A DNA stretch of 64,000 nucleotides. It comes from Actinacidiphila guanduensis (GTDB lineage: Bacteria > Actinomycetota > Actinomycetes > Streptomycetales > Streptomycetaceae). Both the position numbers and the translations under genes were made by a program. Under the pieces are notes generated by a model, which did no database searches, was not told the origin of the DNA, and saw only the letters and a list, made by a program, of their open reading frames with translations. The stretch spans positions 1 to 64,000 of the forward strand of contig NZ_FNIE01000006.1 in the NCBI RefSeq assembly GCF_900103985.1, in the 5' to 3' direction. Of the stretch, positions 56,267-64,000 are shown piece after piece (within the stretch, counting starts at the first letter, position 1; each line of letters opens with the position of its first letter).

Positions 56267-57868
56267 ATGAGGAACCGCACTTGGCGCCGCTGGGCGGCCG
56301 CGACGGCAGCGGCGGCCGCCGCGCTGCTCGGCGGCGCGCTCACCGCCGTCCCGGCACACGCCGACACCGGGCCGACGCTCCAGCTGACCGCCACGAATCC
56401 GGTCGGCCTCGCCCTGCCGCCGGACGACGAGGGGCAGATCAGCTGGGGCCTGGACACGCAGGGCGACACGATCCACGACGTCAGCGTCACGGTGGACATC
56501 ACCGGCATCTCCTCCTTCGCCGACACCTCGGACGGCTACTGCACGGCCGGGCTGTGCACCTTCACGCACGACGAGGTGGACGGGCACGGCACCGGCGGCA
56601 TCGTCGACATCAAGGCGAAGTCCGGCGCCCACCTCGGCGACACGGGCACCGCCGTCATCACCGGCACCGCCTCGGACGCGACGCTGAAGAGCTACACGGT
56701 CAAGGTGACGGTCGGCCAGGTCGGCCTGGTGGTCGGCGCACGCACGCAGTTGGAGGACGTGACGCCGGGCGGCACCGTCAGCGCGCCGCTGACCGTCGCC
56801 AACACCGGCTCGCTCACCTCCACCGGTGTGGACTACCGGTTCGCGATCTCCCCCGGCCTCTCCTTCGCCCAGCACTACGCCAACTGCGCCTACGGCACGG
56901 CCGTGGTCGACGACAGCTGGGGCCAGACGGTCGAGGACGCCGTCTGCCACTTCGACACCCCGCTGGAGCCGGGCAAGAAGTACGCCCTGTCCACGCCGCT
57001 GAAGCTGAAGGTCAAGGACTCCGCGCTGTTCGAGTTCCTCAGCTATCAGGCGACCTCCACCGGCAGTGCGGTGCCCTCCGCGGCGAAGACCGACGGCGGC
57101 CCGACGCTCTCCCTCGTCCCCGACGGCACCGCGCCCAAGAGCGGCCAGACGCACGACGAGTGGATCATCGACGCCGAGAACACCGCCGACCTCGCCGTCA
57201 CCGGCGACACCGTGACGGCCGCGCCCGGCACCGAGGCCACGCTCACAGCCACGGTCACGAACAACGGCCCCGCCTCGGTGGACCTGTTCACCAGTGACGA
57301 CCAGCTCAGCCTGCTGGTCGACATCCCGAAGGGCACCACCGCGACCAAGGTGCCCTCCTCCTGCGGCCCGTGGACCGGCGGCGGCAAGGGCGAGCCCGCC
57401 CTCGGCGCCCCCCAGTACATCTGCGACCTCGACCAGCCCTTCGACGCCGGCCACACCGAGAAGCTCACCTTCACCGTGAAGGTGGACGCCGACGCCCCGG
57501 CCACCACCACCGGTGAAGTGGTGCCCCAACTCGCCTACGGCGGCCGCCCGCCCTACGACACCGACACCGACAACAGCACCGGCCACTTCACCGTGCACGT
57601 GCCCGGCGGCACCACCACCGGCGGCAGCACGGGCAGCACCACCGCGGCCTCGGCCGGCACCGGCAACCAGCCCGGCACCGACTCCGCCACCCGGACCGCC
57701 CTGTCGGGCGGCAGCACCGGCGGCTCGGACTCCGGCGCCACCGGTTCGCTCGCCTCCACCGGCAGCAACGGCACGATGACCCTGCTCTGGAGCGGCGCCG
57801 CCTGCCTCGCCCTCGGCAGCGCGGCCTTCCTGGTCGTCCGCAGCCGCAGGAGCCGCGCCACCGCCTGA
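56267..57868 (+). CDS. LASTG-anchored surface protein with Ig-like repeats
   Basis: 533 aa. Signal peptide (1-33: RNRTWRRWAAAT, hydrophobic Ala/Leu stretch, AHA cut site). The ectodomain has two DUF11/CARDB-like immunoglobulin-type beta repeats (about 150-240, VGARTQLEDVTPGGTVSAPL; and about 315-440, AVTGDTVTAAPGTEATLTAT), with paired cysteines (CTAGLC; CAYG..VCHF; CGPW..YICDL). A Gly/Ser/Thr stalk leads to the sorting motif LASTGS (about 499-504), a membrane helix and basic RSRRSRATA. Likely attached by a class E sortase or retained by the helix. ATG at 56267 has GGGGGGA upstream. Binding partner unknown. Confidence 0.88.
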   Translation: MRNRTWRRWAAATAAAAAALLGGALTAVPAHADTGPTLQLTATNPVGLALPPDDEGQISWGLDTQGDTIHDVSVTVDITGISSFADTSDGYCTAGLCTFTHDEVDGHGTGGIVDIKAKSGAHLGDTGTAVITGTASDATLKSYTVKVTVGQVGLVVGARTQLEDVTPGGTVSAPLTVANTGSLTSTGVDYRFAISPGLSFAQHYANCAYGTAVVDDSWGQTVEDAVCHFDTPLEPGKKYALSTPLKLKVKDSALFEFLSYQATSTGSAVPSAAKTDGGPTLSLVPDGTAPKSGQTHDEWIIDAENTADLAVTGDTVTAAPGTEATLTATVTNNGPASVDLFTSDDQLSLLVDIPKGTTATKVPSSCGPWTGGGKGEPALGAPQYICDLDQPFDAGHTEKLTFTVKVDADAPATTTGEVVPQLAYGGRPPYDTDTDNSTGHFTVHVPGGTTTGGSTGSTTAASAGTGNQPGTDSATRTALSGGSTGGSDSGATGSLASTGSNGTMTLLWSGAACLALGSAAFLVVRSRRSRATA

Positions 57869-57955
57869 CCCGGAACCCGGCAGCCCGGCGTTCCGGCGCC
57901 CAACGCGGCGTCAAGCCACCGCGGCCCGTGGCCCGTTCGTCCCGCTGAGCCCCGC

Positions 57956-59107
57956 TCAGTCCGCGAACAGGCCGCGGGCCGCCGCTTTGGCGTCGAACTC
58001 CTCCAGCCGCGACTGCGCCTCGGGCAGGGCGTCGCACATCGACTCCAGCAGGACGCGGCCGAGCAGCATCGGGGCGCAGGCGGTGTCGAAGGCCAGGCCG
58101 GTGCCGACCGCCGCCGGGAGCAGCAGGTCGCTGTGCGCGGCCACGGGCGCGAAGGCGCTGTCGGCGACGGTCACCACGGTCAGCCCGGCACCGCGGGCGT
58201 AGCCGAGCGCGTCCACGACCTCGCGCGGGTGGCGGGGCAGCGCGAAGCACAGCAGGGCGCTCGCGCCCGCCCGCACGGCGGCGTCCACCCGGTCGGCCAG
58301 CATCGTGCCGCCCTCCTCCAGCAGCCGCACGTCGGGGTGGACCTTCGCCGCGAAGTAGGCGAACCCGCGGGCCTGCGCGCCGGCCGCCCGCAGCCCGAGC
58401 ACCGGCAGCGGCCGGGACGCGGCCAGCACCGCGCCCGCCCTGGCCACCGGCGCCGGGTCGGCGAGCAGTTCCGACAGGTGCCGCAGGTTCTCCATCTCGG
58501 CCTGCACCGCCTGCTGGTACTCGTTCAGCGCCGCCGCACCCGGCGGGCCCGCCGCGGGCGCGACCTCCCGCAGGTGCCGGCGCAGCGCCGGGTACCCGTC
58601 GAAGCCGAGCGCCACCGCGAACCGGGTCACCGAGGGCTGGCTCACCCCGGCCAGCTCGGCCACCTCCACGCTGGACAGGAACGGCGCGTCGTCCGCCCTG
58701 CGCACCAGGCAGTGCGCGATCCGCCGCTGCGTCGGGGTGAGCCGGTGCGCCTCGAAGAGCTTCAGCAGCCGCGCGGAGCCGCCGCCGTGCTCACCCGGCC
58801 CGGCCCCTTCACCCTGCCCGCCGTGCTCACCCGGCCCGGCCTGATCGACCCGATCGCCGCGCTCGTCCCCTTCCGTTCGCTCGCCCTGCGCGGCCCCTTC
58901 TCCCGTCCACTCGCCACCCGCTGCCCCTTCCCTGCGAACTCCGTGCCGGGCCCCTGGTGCCGGGCCGCCGTGCCCCTGCCCGCCGCCCGCGCGGCCGCGC
59001 CGGCCGGCCTGTTCGCCGTCGTGCCCGGCGGCCGCGCCGGACCCGGGGGCCGTGTTCGGCCCCGCCCCGTCCCCTACGTCGCCGCTGCCGTCGTCCACGC
59101 CGCCCAT
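57956..59107 (-). CDS. MurR/RpiR family transcriptional regulator
   Basis: 383 aa. Residues about 110-185 form the N-terminal HTH_6 domain (LFEAHRLTPTQRRIAHCLVRRA; FLSSVEVAELAGVSQPSVTRFAVALGFDGY), and about 220-370 an SIS domain that would sense a sugar phosphate or similar ligand (RPLPVLGLRAAGAQARGFAYF; ALLCFALPRHPREVVDALGYA). The first 105 residues are a Gly/Glu/Ala low-complexity extension with the repeat GPGEHGGQGEGAGPGEHGGG, unusual for the family. ATG at 59107 has GGGGATGGG upstream. Its promoter region shares CTATTCACA with the hut operon promoter, so it may regulate hut as well as itself. Confidence 0.9.
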   Translation of the reverse strand: MGGVDDGSGDVGDGAGPNTAPGSGAAAGHDGEQAGRRGRAGGGQGHGGPAPGARHGVRREGAAGGEWTGEGAAQGERTEGDERGDRVDQAGPGEHGGQGEGAGPGEHGGGSARLLKLFEAHRLTPTQRRIAHCLVRRADDAPFLSSVEVAELAGVSQPSVTRFAVALGFDGYPALRRHLREVAPAAGPPGAAALNEYQQAVQAEMENLRHLSELLADPAPVARAGAVLAASRPLPVLGLRAAGAQARGFAYFAAKVHPDVRLLEEGGTMLADRVDAAVRAGASALLCFALPRHPREVVDALGYARGAGLTVVTVADSAFAPVAAHSDLLLPAAVGTGLAFDTACAPMLLGRVLLESMCDALPEAQSRLEEFDAKAAARGLFAD

Positions 59108-59487
59108 GGCTGCCCATCCCCGGTCCGGTCCACCCGGCGGGTGCGCCCGCGGGCGCCGCCGGTGGATCTATTCACAGAGCAAGACTCTGCATGAGGATAT
59201 GCAGTCCGGCAAGCACGGGCCCGCGCCCGGCCGCGAGCACCGCGACCCAGGCCGGATATCGCGCGCACACCCGAGCAGTGTTGGTACGGATCGGCAGCCT
59301 CGGCGTGCAAGCCGTGGACGGTGACGGCCTGGCGGAGCAGCGCCGGCGCGTCGGCCCCGCGTATGGGCGCCGCCGGCGCGCCCTGCCGGCATTCCGCGCA
59401 CCGCCACCCCTGCCGGGCCGCCGCCTCGAAGGACGTCCAGCACAGCGCCGCCGACCCGCCTCCCGCAGACGCGGTGACAACTCCCAT
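59074..59487 (-). CDS. possible small hypothetical protein, 137 aa
   Basis: Uncertain gene. The ATG at 59487 has a strong GGGGAGG six bases upstream, and the first 80 codons show the G/C third-position bias of real genes (protein MGVVTASAGGGSAALCWTSF, then WRCAECRQG and a helix ALLRQAVTVHGLHAEAADPY). The last 50 codons lose that bias and run through the promoter of the RpiR gene, overlapping its start by 34 bases. It may be a gene whose 3' end was lost, or a chance frame. No function recognised. Confidence 0.35.
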   Translation of the reverse strand: MGVVTASAGGGSAALCWTSFEAAARQGWRCAECRQGAPAAPIRGADAPALLRQAVTVHGLHAEAADPYQHCSGVRAISGLGRGARGRARARACRTAYPHAESCSVNRSTGGARGRTRRVDRTGDGQPWAAWTTAAAT

Positions 59488-59796
59488 CTCAGCCTCCCCG
59501 GGCCGCTCACCGAATTCCCGTCGGCGCCGCCTGCCGGCACCGTCCGTCAACGCCGGCCTGCGGAGGCCCCGTGCGCGCTCCCTCTGCCCGCACGATCACT
59601 CTCCGCATTCACCCGGCTCCGCCAGCGTAGCCGAAGGGCCGGGCAGGTGATCATCACCTGCCCGGCCCCTGTGGATAACCCGGCACCAGCCGGCAACAGC
59701 CCTGGTCAAGCCCGGCTCAGCGCCGGGTCAGCACCGCCCCGGGCTTCGTTTCAAGCTTCGGACCGGCAACCGACCGGCACCGGCTCGGATGCCGAC
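59108..59796. promoter_or_regulatory. long intergenic region, RpiR promoter to MMPL stop
   Basis: 689 bases. Near 59168-59205 is the presumed RpiR promoter: CTATTCACA (59168-59176) and the hairpin CTGCAT/ATGCAG (59188-59205), which contains a minus-strand TATCCT -10 candidate. The middle carries the doubtful 137-codon frame (59074-59487). From 59490 to 59796 nothing is supported. Confidence 0.45.
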
Positions 59797-61977
59797 TCAG
59801 CGCCGTCCCGACTCGTCCAGCTCCGCCGCACCCCGCGGTCCGCCCGAGCCGGGACCGAACCCGTCCTTCGACGAGCCCTGCCCCGCGCGGTCCGCGTGGC
59901 CGGGCCACCAGGCGGCGTGCCCGATCAGCGCGGTGAGGCTCGGGGTGAAGAACATCGCCATCACGAAGGCGGCCACGACGATGCCGAACGCGACGGTGAA
60001 GCCCATCTCGGTCAGGAAGTCGTTGCCCGAGAGCATCAGCGTGGCGAAGGTCGCGGCCAGGATGAAGCCGGCCGCGCCGATCGTCGGACCCGCGTGCTTG
60101 AGCGCCTCGCTGGCCGCCTCACGCGGCTGCCGGCCCTCGCGCGCCTCCTCCCGCAGGCGGGCGATCATCAGGATGTTGTAGTCCGTGCCGATCGCCACCA
60201 CGAACAGGTACATGATGATCGGCAGCAGGAAGATCAGCCCGTCGCCCCGGCCGAAGATCCACACCGTGGTGCCCAGTGTCGCGCCGAAGCCGAGGCCGAC
60301 CGACGCGATCAGGTACCAGGGCGCGACCACGCTGCGCAGCAGCAACCCCAGGATCACCATGATCAGGACGGCCGCGACCGGGAAGACCGTGCGGTAGTCG
60401 TGGTTCACGGCCGCGTTGATGTCCTTGAACACCGACGAGGTGCCGCCGACCAGCGCCTCGGAGCCCTGCGGCGCGTTGGCGTGCGCGACCGAGCGGATAT
60501 CGCCCACGGCCGCGATCGCCGGGTCGCTGGACGCCTCGTACTTCAGCGTCACCGTGTAGTTGGCGGTGGTGCCCGCCTTGTTGACGTCCTTCTTCGCGTC
60601 GAAGGCGACCTCGGCGACGCCCTTGGCGCCCTTCAGCTTCGACTCGAAGGTGGCGAAGTCCGCGCTGTTCAGCGGCTTGCCGTCGGTGCTGTTGAGGTAG
60701 ACGTTGGTCGGCTCGGCGGCGCCGGCGGAGTACGCCTTCTGCAGGGTGTCCTGGACGACCATCGACTCCTTGGTCTTGGGGATGGACCCCGAGGCCAGGT
60801 CGTAGGACGCCTTGTAGCCGAAGGTGCCGATCGCCAGTACCAGCATCACCAGGCCGGAGACGACGGCCACGAGCGCGGGCTTGCGGCCCACCAGGCGGCC
60901 CACCGAGGCGTAGCGGGTGCCGGGCGGCTCCTGGTTCCACTTCTTGCCGGGCCAGAACAGCGCCCGCGGCGGGATCAGCGAGCAGATCGCCGGGAAGAGC
61001 GTCAGGCCCGCGAGGAGCGTGACCGCCACCAGGATCGCCAGGGCCGGGCCGAGCTGGGTGAGGAAGCTCAGCGTGGACAGCGCCAGGGCGCAGAAGGCGA
61101 TGATGACCGCGCCGGCCGCCGAGGCGATGGCCTCGCCGACCCTGGTGACGCTGTTGATCATCGCCTGCTTCGGCTCGTCACCTGCTCGCAGCCGTTCCCG
61201 GTAGCGGAACATCAGGAACAGGAAGTAGTCGGTGCCGACGCCGAGCACCACCACGATGAGCAGTGCCGAGATCGAGCTGTTCGCCTGGAGGCCGAAGACC
61301 TTCGTGGCGTCCGCGATGAGCGCGTTGGCGACGGTGAAGACCACGCCGACGAGCAGCACAAGGGGCATGATCGCCACCAGTGGCGACCGGAAGATGATCG
61401 ACAGGGTGACGATGATGATCAGCAGGGAGCCGACGAGCGCCACGGCGTCGGACGTCTTGCCCGCGTCCTGCTGGTCCAGGTTCTGCGCCGCCTGACCGCC
61501 GACCTGCACCTTCAGGTGCGTGCCCTTGGCGAGGTCGGTCGAGTCGGAGCGCAGCGCCTTGGCGGCGTCGGCCTGCTTGGGCTGACCGGTCGACTTCTTG
61601 TCCATCTGGACCAGGGCGGTGTCGTACTTGCCGTCCTTGGACGGCGCGCCGGCAACCACCTTCTGGACCTGGTCGATGCCCTTCTTGCCCAGGTCGGTGG
61701 TGATCCGGGAGATGTCCGCCTTGTCGGCGGCGGTCAGCTGCCCGCCGTCGGCGCGCTGGTAGAGCACGATGGCGGCCGGCGTGAAGGCCTGCGGGAAGGC
61801 CTTCTCCTGGAGGTCCATCGCCTTGATGGACTCGTAGCTGCTCGGCAGGAAGCTGCTCTCGTCACTGTTGGACGGCAGGCTCGGGGCCGTGGCGATGATC
61901 GCGACGGCTGCGATGAGCCACGCGACGATCGTCCATACGGGATGGCGGACGACGGTGCGCCCGATGCGGTGGAACAT
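59797..61977 (-). CDS. MMPL/RND family transporter
   Basis: 726-aa proton-driven exporter for lipids or hydrophobic compounds. Two repeats of one plus five membrane segments: TM1 at about 15-34, periplasmic domain 1 (35-170), TM2-6 (about 178-330, including GVGTDYFLFLMFRYRERL), periplasmic domain 2 (about 390-520) and TM8-12 (about 535-690, including AIGTDYNILMIARLREEARE). The paired GxxxDY motifs in TM4 and TM10 are the proton-relay signature. ATG at 61977 has GGAGG 13 bases upstream. The promoter at 62103-62130 contains a palindrome, so an unlinked or local repressor is expected. Substrate unknown. Confidence 0.94.
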   Translation of the reverse strand: MFHRIGRTVVRHPVWTIVAWLIAAVAIIATAPSLPSNSDESSFLPSSYESIKAMDLQEKAFPQAFTPAAIVLYQRADGGQLTAADKADISRITTDLGKKGIDQVQKVVAGAPSKDGKYDTALVQMDKKSTGQPKQADAAKALRSDSTDLAKGTHLKVQVGGQAAQNLDQQDAGKTSDAVALVGSLLIIIVTLSIIFRSPLVAIMPLVLLVGVVFTVANALIADATKVFGLQANSSISALLIVVVLGVGTDYFLFLMFRYRERLRAGDEPKQAMINSVTRVGEAIASAAGAVIIAFCALALSTLSFLTQLGPALAILVAVTLLAGLTLFPAICSLIPPRALFWPGKKWNQEPPGTRYASVGRLVGRKPALVAVVSGLVMLVLAIGTFGYKASYDLASGSIPKTKESMVVQDTLQKAYSAGAAEPTNVYLNSTDGKPLNSADFATFESKLKGAKGVAEVAFDAKKDVNKAGTTANYTVTLKYEASSDPAIAAVGDIRSVAHANAPQGSEALVGGTSSVFKDINAAVNHDYRTVFPVAAVLIMVILGLLLRSVVAPWYLIASVGLGFGATLGTTVWIFGRGDGLIFLLPIIMYLFVVAIGTDYNILMIARLREEAREGRQPREAASEALKHAGPTIGAAGFILAATFATLMLSGNDFLTEMGFTVAFGIVVAAFVMAMFFTPSLTALIGHAAWWPGHADRAGQGSSKDGFGPGSGGPRGAAELDESGRR

Positions 61978-62102
61978 GCGGTGCTGCCTCCATGGCAGGA
62001 CGTATCACCGCCACCCTTCGGAGCGGAACCCGGGTATCGGCGATCCGGGCGGAGCTGCGCGCCGCCCGGGCGGTTTTCATATGGGGTGGGGTTGTGGCCC
62101 AG

Positions 62103-62130
62103 ATCCTACTTGCCGACCGGCAAGGAGCAA
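62103..62130 (-). promoter_or_regulatory. MMPL transporter promoter with palindromic operator in the spacer
   Basis: Minus strand: -35 TTGCTC (62125-62130), 16-base spacer, -10 TAGGAT (62103-62108). The whole spacer (62109-62124) is an inverted repeat CTTGCCG-GT-CGGCAAG. This is a classical repressor position, seen with TetR- and MarR-type control of efflux genes. Confidence 0.65.
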
Positions 62131-62229
62131 GTTCGCCCCCCGGCCGCGGCGGCGTGCCGCCGGAAATCGGCCCGGAACGGCCGGGTACCGGCTCCGTGCC
62201 GCCCGCTACGGAACCCATCCGTATCGCGG

Positions 62230-63561
62230 TCACAGGGGTGGCAGCAACCGCTTTTGCGGCTTGCCGAGGGCGTTGCGCGGCAGCTCGGCGAGGAAGCGCA
62301 CGGCCCGCGGCCGCTTGTGCGCCGACAGCCGGGAGGCGACGAAGTCGGTGAGCTCCTGGGCGGCCACGCCGTCGGCCACCACGTAGGCGACGATCTGCTG
62401 GCCCAGGTCCGGGTGCGGGGCGCCCACCACGGCGGCCTCGCGTACCGCCGGATGGGCGAGCAGCGCGTTCTCCACCTCGCCAGCGCCGATCCGGTAGCCG
62501 CCTGACTTGATCAGGTCGGTGGAGGCACGGCCGACGATCCGGTGGGTGCCGTCCGCCGCCACTGCGGCGATGTCCCCGGTACGGAACCAGCCGTCCTCGG
62601 TGTACGAGGCCGCGGTGGCCTCCGGGCGCCCCAGGTAGCCGTCGAAGAGGGTGGGCCCGGTCAGCTGCAGCTCGCCGATCCCGTCCACCGGGTCCGCCAC
62701 CCTGGTGGCGATCCCCGGCAGCGGGGTGCCGACCGCGCCGGGGACGCGCTCCCCCGACGCCCTGGCGCTCACCGTGATCAGGGTCTCGGTCATCCCATAG
62801 CGCTCGACGGGCCGGTGGCCCGACAGCGCGTGCAGGGCCTCGAAGACCGGCACCGGCAGCGGGGCGCTGCCCGACACCAGGAGGCGGGCCGGGGCGAGCG
62901 CCTTGGCGGCGGCCTCCTCGCGCACCACCCGGTGCCACACGGTCGGGACCCCGAAGTAGAGGGTGCCGCCCGCGGCCGCGTACGCCTCCGGGGTGGGCCG
63001 GCCGGTGTGCACCAGGGCGCTGCCCGTGCGCAGGGCGCCCAGCAGGCCGAGCACCAGGCCGTGCACATGGAAGAGCGGCAGGCCGTGCACCAGGGTGTCC
63101 TCGGCGGTCCACTCCCAGGCCGCCGCAAGGGCGTCCAGGTCGGCGGCGATCGCCGCCCTGGAGACCAGGACGCCCTTGGGCGGGCCGGTGGTGCCCGAGG
63201 TGTAGAGCACGAGCGCGGTCCCGCCGCGGGGCTCCGCGGCGAAGTCCGCCCGCTCGGCGAAGTCGACGGGCACGAACTGCGCGCCCGAGTCACCCAGGAC
63301 GTGATCGCGCTCGTCCGGCCCGGCGTCGGGGGCCACGGGCACCACGGGAACGCCCGCCAGCAGCCCGCCGACCACCGCGGCCGCCGTCTCCAGGGTGGGC
63401 GCCGCCTCGACCGCCAGGGCGGCCAGGCCGTCCGCGCGGCGGGCCACCGCGCCCGCGGCGCCGAGCAGTTCCTCGTACGAGCAGGTCCGGCCGGACAGGC
63501 GCAGAGCGTCGGGCCGGTCGGTGTCCCCGTGCAGGGCGGTGAGCAGGGGCGCGTACGGCAT
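62230..63561 (-). CDS. acyl-CoA synthetase (MatB-like AMP-binding enzyme)
   Basis: Activates a carboxylic acid to its CoA ester through an acyl-adenylate. The 443-aa protein has ALVLYTSGTTGPPKGVLVS (P-loop near residues 119-132), PLFHVHGLVLGLLGAL, the adenine-binding RYGMTETL (near 254), EDGWFRTGDIA (Asp near 326), GRASTDLIKSGGYRIGAGEVE and the C-terminal catalytic Lys in LPRNALGKPQKRLL. The short length, HVHGL and the RYGMTETL context resemble malonyl/methylmalonyl-CoA synthetases (MatB). ATG at 63561; minus-strand TAATCT (63595-63600) may be its -10. It precedes the MMPL gene on the same strand but is transcribed towards it with a separate MMPL promoter between. Confidence 0.92.
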   Translation of the reverse strand: MPYAPLLTALHGDTDRPDALRLSGRTCSYEELLGAAGAVARRADGLAALAVEAAPTLETAAAVVGGLLAGVPVVPVAPDAGPDERDHVLGDSGAQFVPVDFAERADFAAEPRGGTALVLYTSGTTGPPKGVLVSRAAIAADLDALAAAWEWTAEDTLVHGLPLFHVHGLVLGLLGALRTGSALVHTGRPTPEAYAAAGGTLYFGVPTVWHRVVREEAAAKALAPARLLVSGSAPLPVPVFEALHALSGHRPVERYGMTETLITVSARASGERVPGAVGTPLPGIATRVADPVDGIGELQLTGPTLFDGYLGRPEATAASYTEDGWFRTGDIAAVAADGTHRIVGRASTDLIKSGGYRIGAGEVENALLAHPAVREAAVVGAPHPDLGQQIVAYVVADGVAAQELTDFVASRLSAHKRPRAVRFLAELPRNALGKPQKRLLPPL

Positions 63562-63649
63562 CGGGGTCCTCCACGCAGACGGCAGACCCCAGGGAGATTA
63601 GGGGGCTAACCCCAGTGTCGGCCACGGCCCGCCGCCCTAACGTGGCCCC

Positions 63650-64000
63650 ATGGACGCCCGCGACCCGGAACTGAAGAAGGAACTCTCCGCCACCTTGCAG
63701 GCGCGCAAGGACCTCGGGGCGGAGTACGAGTCGGAACTCGTCGACTCGTTCATGGACAAGGTGGCCGAACGCGTCGACAGCCGTGTGGAGCAGCGGGTGC
63801 GGCGCGAACTGGCCCAGCAGCAGACGTCTTTCGCCCGCGCGGACCGCCGTCCCATCGGTCCCCCGCGGTCCAGCCCGCGCTTCGCCCGCTACGGCTTCGC
63901 GGGCGTCACCCTGGTGCTGGCCATCCCCCTGTCGGCCATCGCCGCCGCCAGCGCCCACACCGCGGGCCTGCTGATCGCCTGGGCCGGCATCGTGGGCGTC
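63650..64000 (+). CDS. membrane protein, 3' end cut by the window
   Basis: 117 codons visible, no stop before the edge. A charged, helical cytosolic N-terminus (1-70: LKKELSATLQARKDLGAEYE, LVDSFMDKVAERVDSRVEQR) with coiled-coil character leads into hydrophobic segments (about 80-100, GFAGVTLVLAIPLSAIAAAS, and 104-117, AGLLIAWAGIVGV). Such proteins are common and unstudied in Streptomyces. ATG at 63650 follows TAACGT (63638-63643) by six bases, compatible with a leaderless message. Divergent from the acyl-CoA synthetase gene. Confidence 0.75.
   Translation, partial: MDARDPELKKELSATLQARKDLGAEYESELVDSFMDKVAERVDSRVEQRVRRELAQQQTSFARADRRPIGPPRSSPRFARYGFAGVTLVLAIPLSAIAAASAHTAGLLIAWAGIVGV

Overview
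The window is a piece of a high-GC actinobacterial chromosome, almost certainly Streptomyces or a close relative. The grounds are a third-codon-position bias towards G/C in every convincing gene, many GTG starts and leaderless promoters, a developmental WhiB, the F420 genes fbiA and fbiB, sortase-type LA(E/S)TG surface proteins, and a gene order that matches the conserved ahcY-manA-manB-whiB-fbiAB-(LCP)-acd-purK/purE block of Actinobacteria (in Mycobacterium tuberculosis roughly the Rv3248c to Rv3277 region). No insertion sequence, prophage, CRISPR array or tRNA was seen. This is core chromosome rather than an island.

Layout. Positions 1-285 hold the promoter and leader of a ribosomal RNA operon that reads leftwards out of the window. 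286-7862 carries, on the minus strand, an unknown gene, ahcY, a cation diffusion facilitator, and the mannose-metabolism genes manA, an SIS-domain gene, a Trm112-like gene and manB. 7954-15018 holds DUF3499, a degenerate metallopeptidase (plus strand), a DUF5719 secreted protein, a giant membrane glycosyltransferase and whiB. 15529-18719 (plus) holds a 32-residue cysteine-rich leader peptide, cysteine dioxygenase, fbiA and fbiB. 18835-21299 (minus) has a DNA glycosylase and an NDP-sugar synthase. 21409-37393 is an envelope region with a TIGR03089 protein, six LytR-CpsA-Psr (LCP) ligases, a thioesterase, a sortase-type surface protein, an acyl-CoA dehydrogenase and a UDP-glucose dehydrogenase. 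37482-45407 has a CGNR regulator with a divergent VOC protein, an LPG-synthase-like membrane protein, a two-component system, GtrA, purK, purE and a renal-type dipeptidase. 45733-47864 is a partner-switching module (anti-sigma kinase, STAS antagonist, SigB-type sigma). 47970-53603 is a four-gene histidine-utilisation operon (hutU, an M20 amidohydrolase, hutF, hutI). The rest holds a LysA-like decarboxylase, membrane and surface proteins, an RpiR regulator, an MMPL transporter, an acyl-CoA synthetase and the start of a membrane protein.

How the genes work together. manA, manB and the NDP-sugar synthase supply activated mannose-type sugars. The large glycosyltransferase, GtrA and the UDP-glucose dehydrogenase would use or provide sugar donors for envelope polymers, and the LCP proteins would attach such polymers to peptidoglycan. 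whiB and the sigma module link the region to development and stress. The hut operon turns urocanate into glutamate, with the M20 hydrolase a good candidate for the last step.

The most interesting signal is upstream of cysteine dioxygenase (15493-15726). A well-formed promoter places its start site on the ATG of a leaderless 32-codon ORF with six cysteines, including three consecutive TGT codons. It looks like a cysteine-sensing leader controlling a cysteine-degrading enzyme. Other points worth checking are a catalytically degenerate LCP paralogue with a 53-base tract identical to its neighbour, a palindrome that exactly fills the MMPL promoter spacer, and operator-like repeats at the hut and CGNR/VOC promoters.
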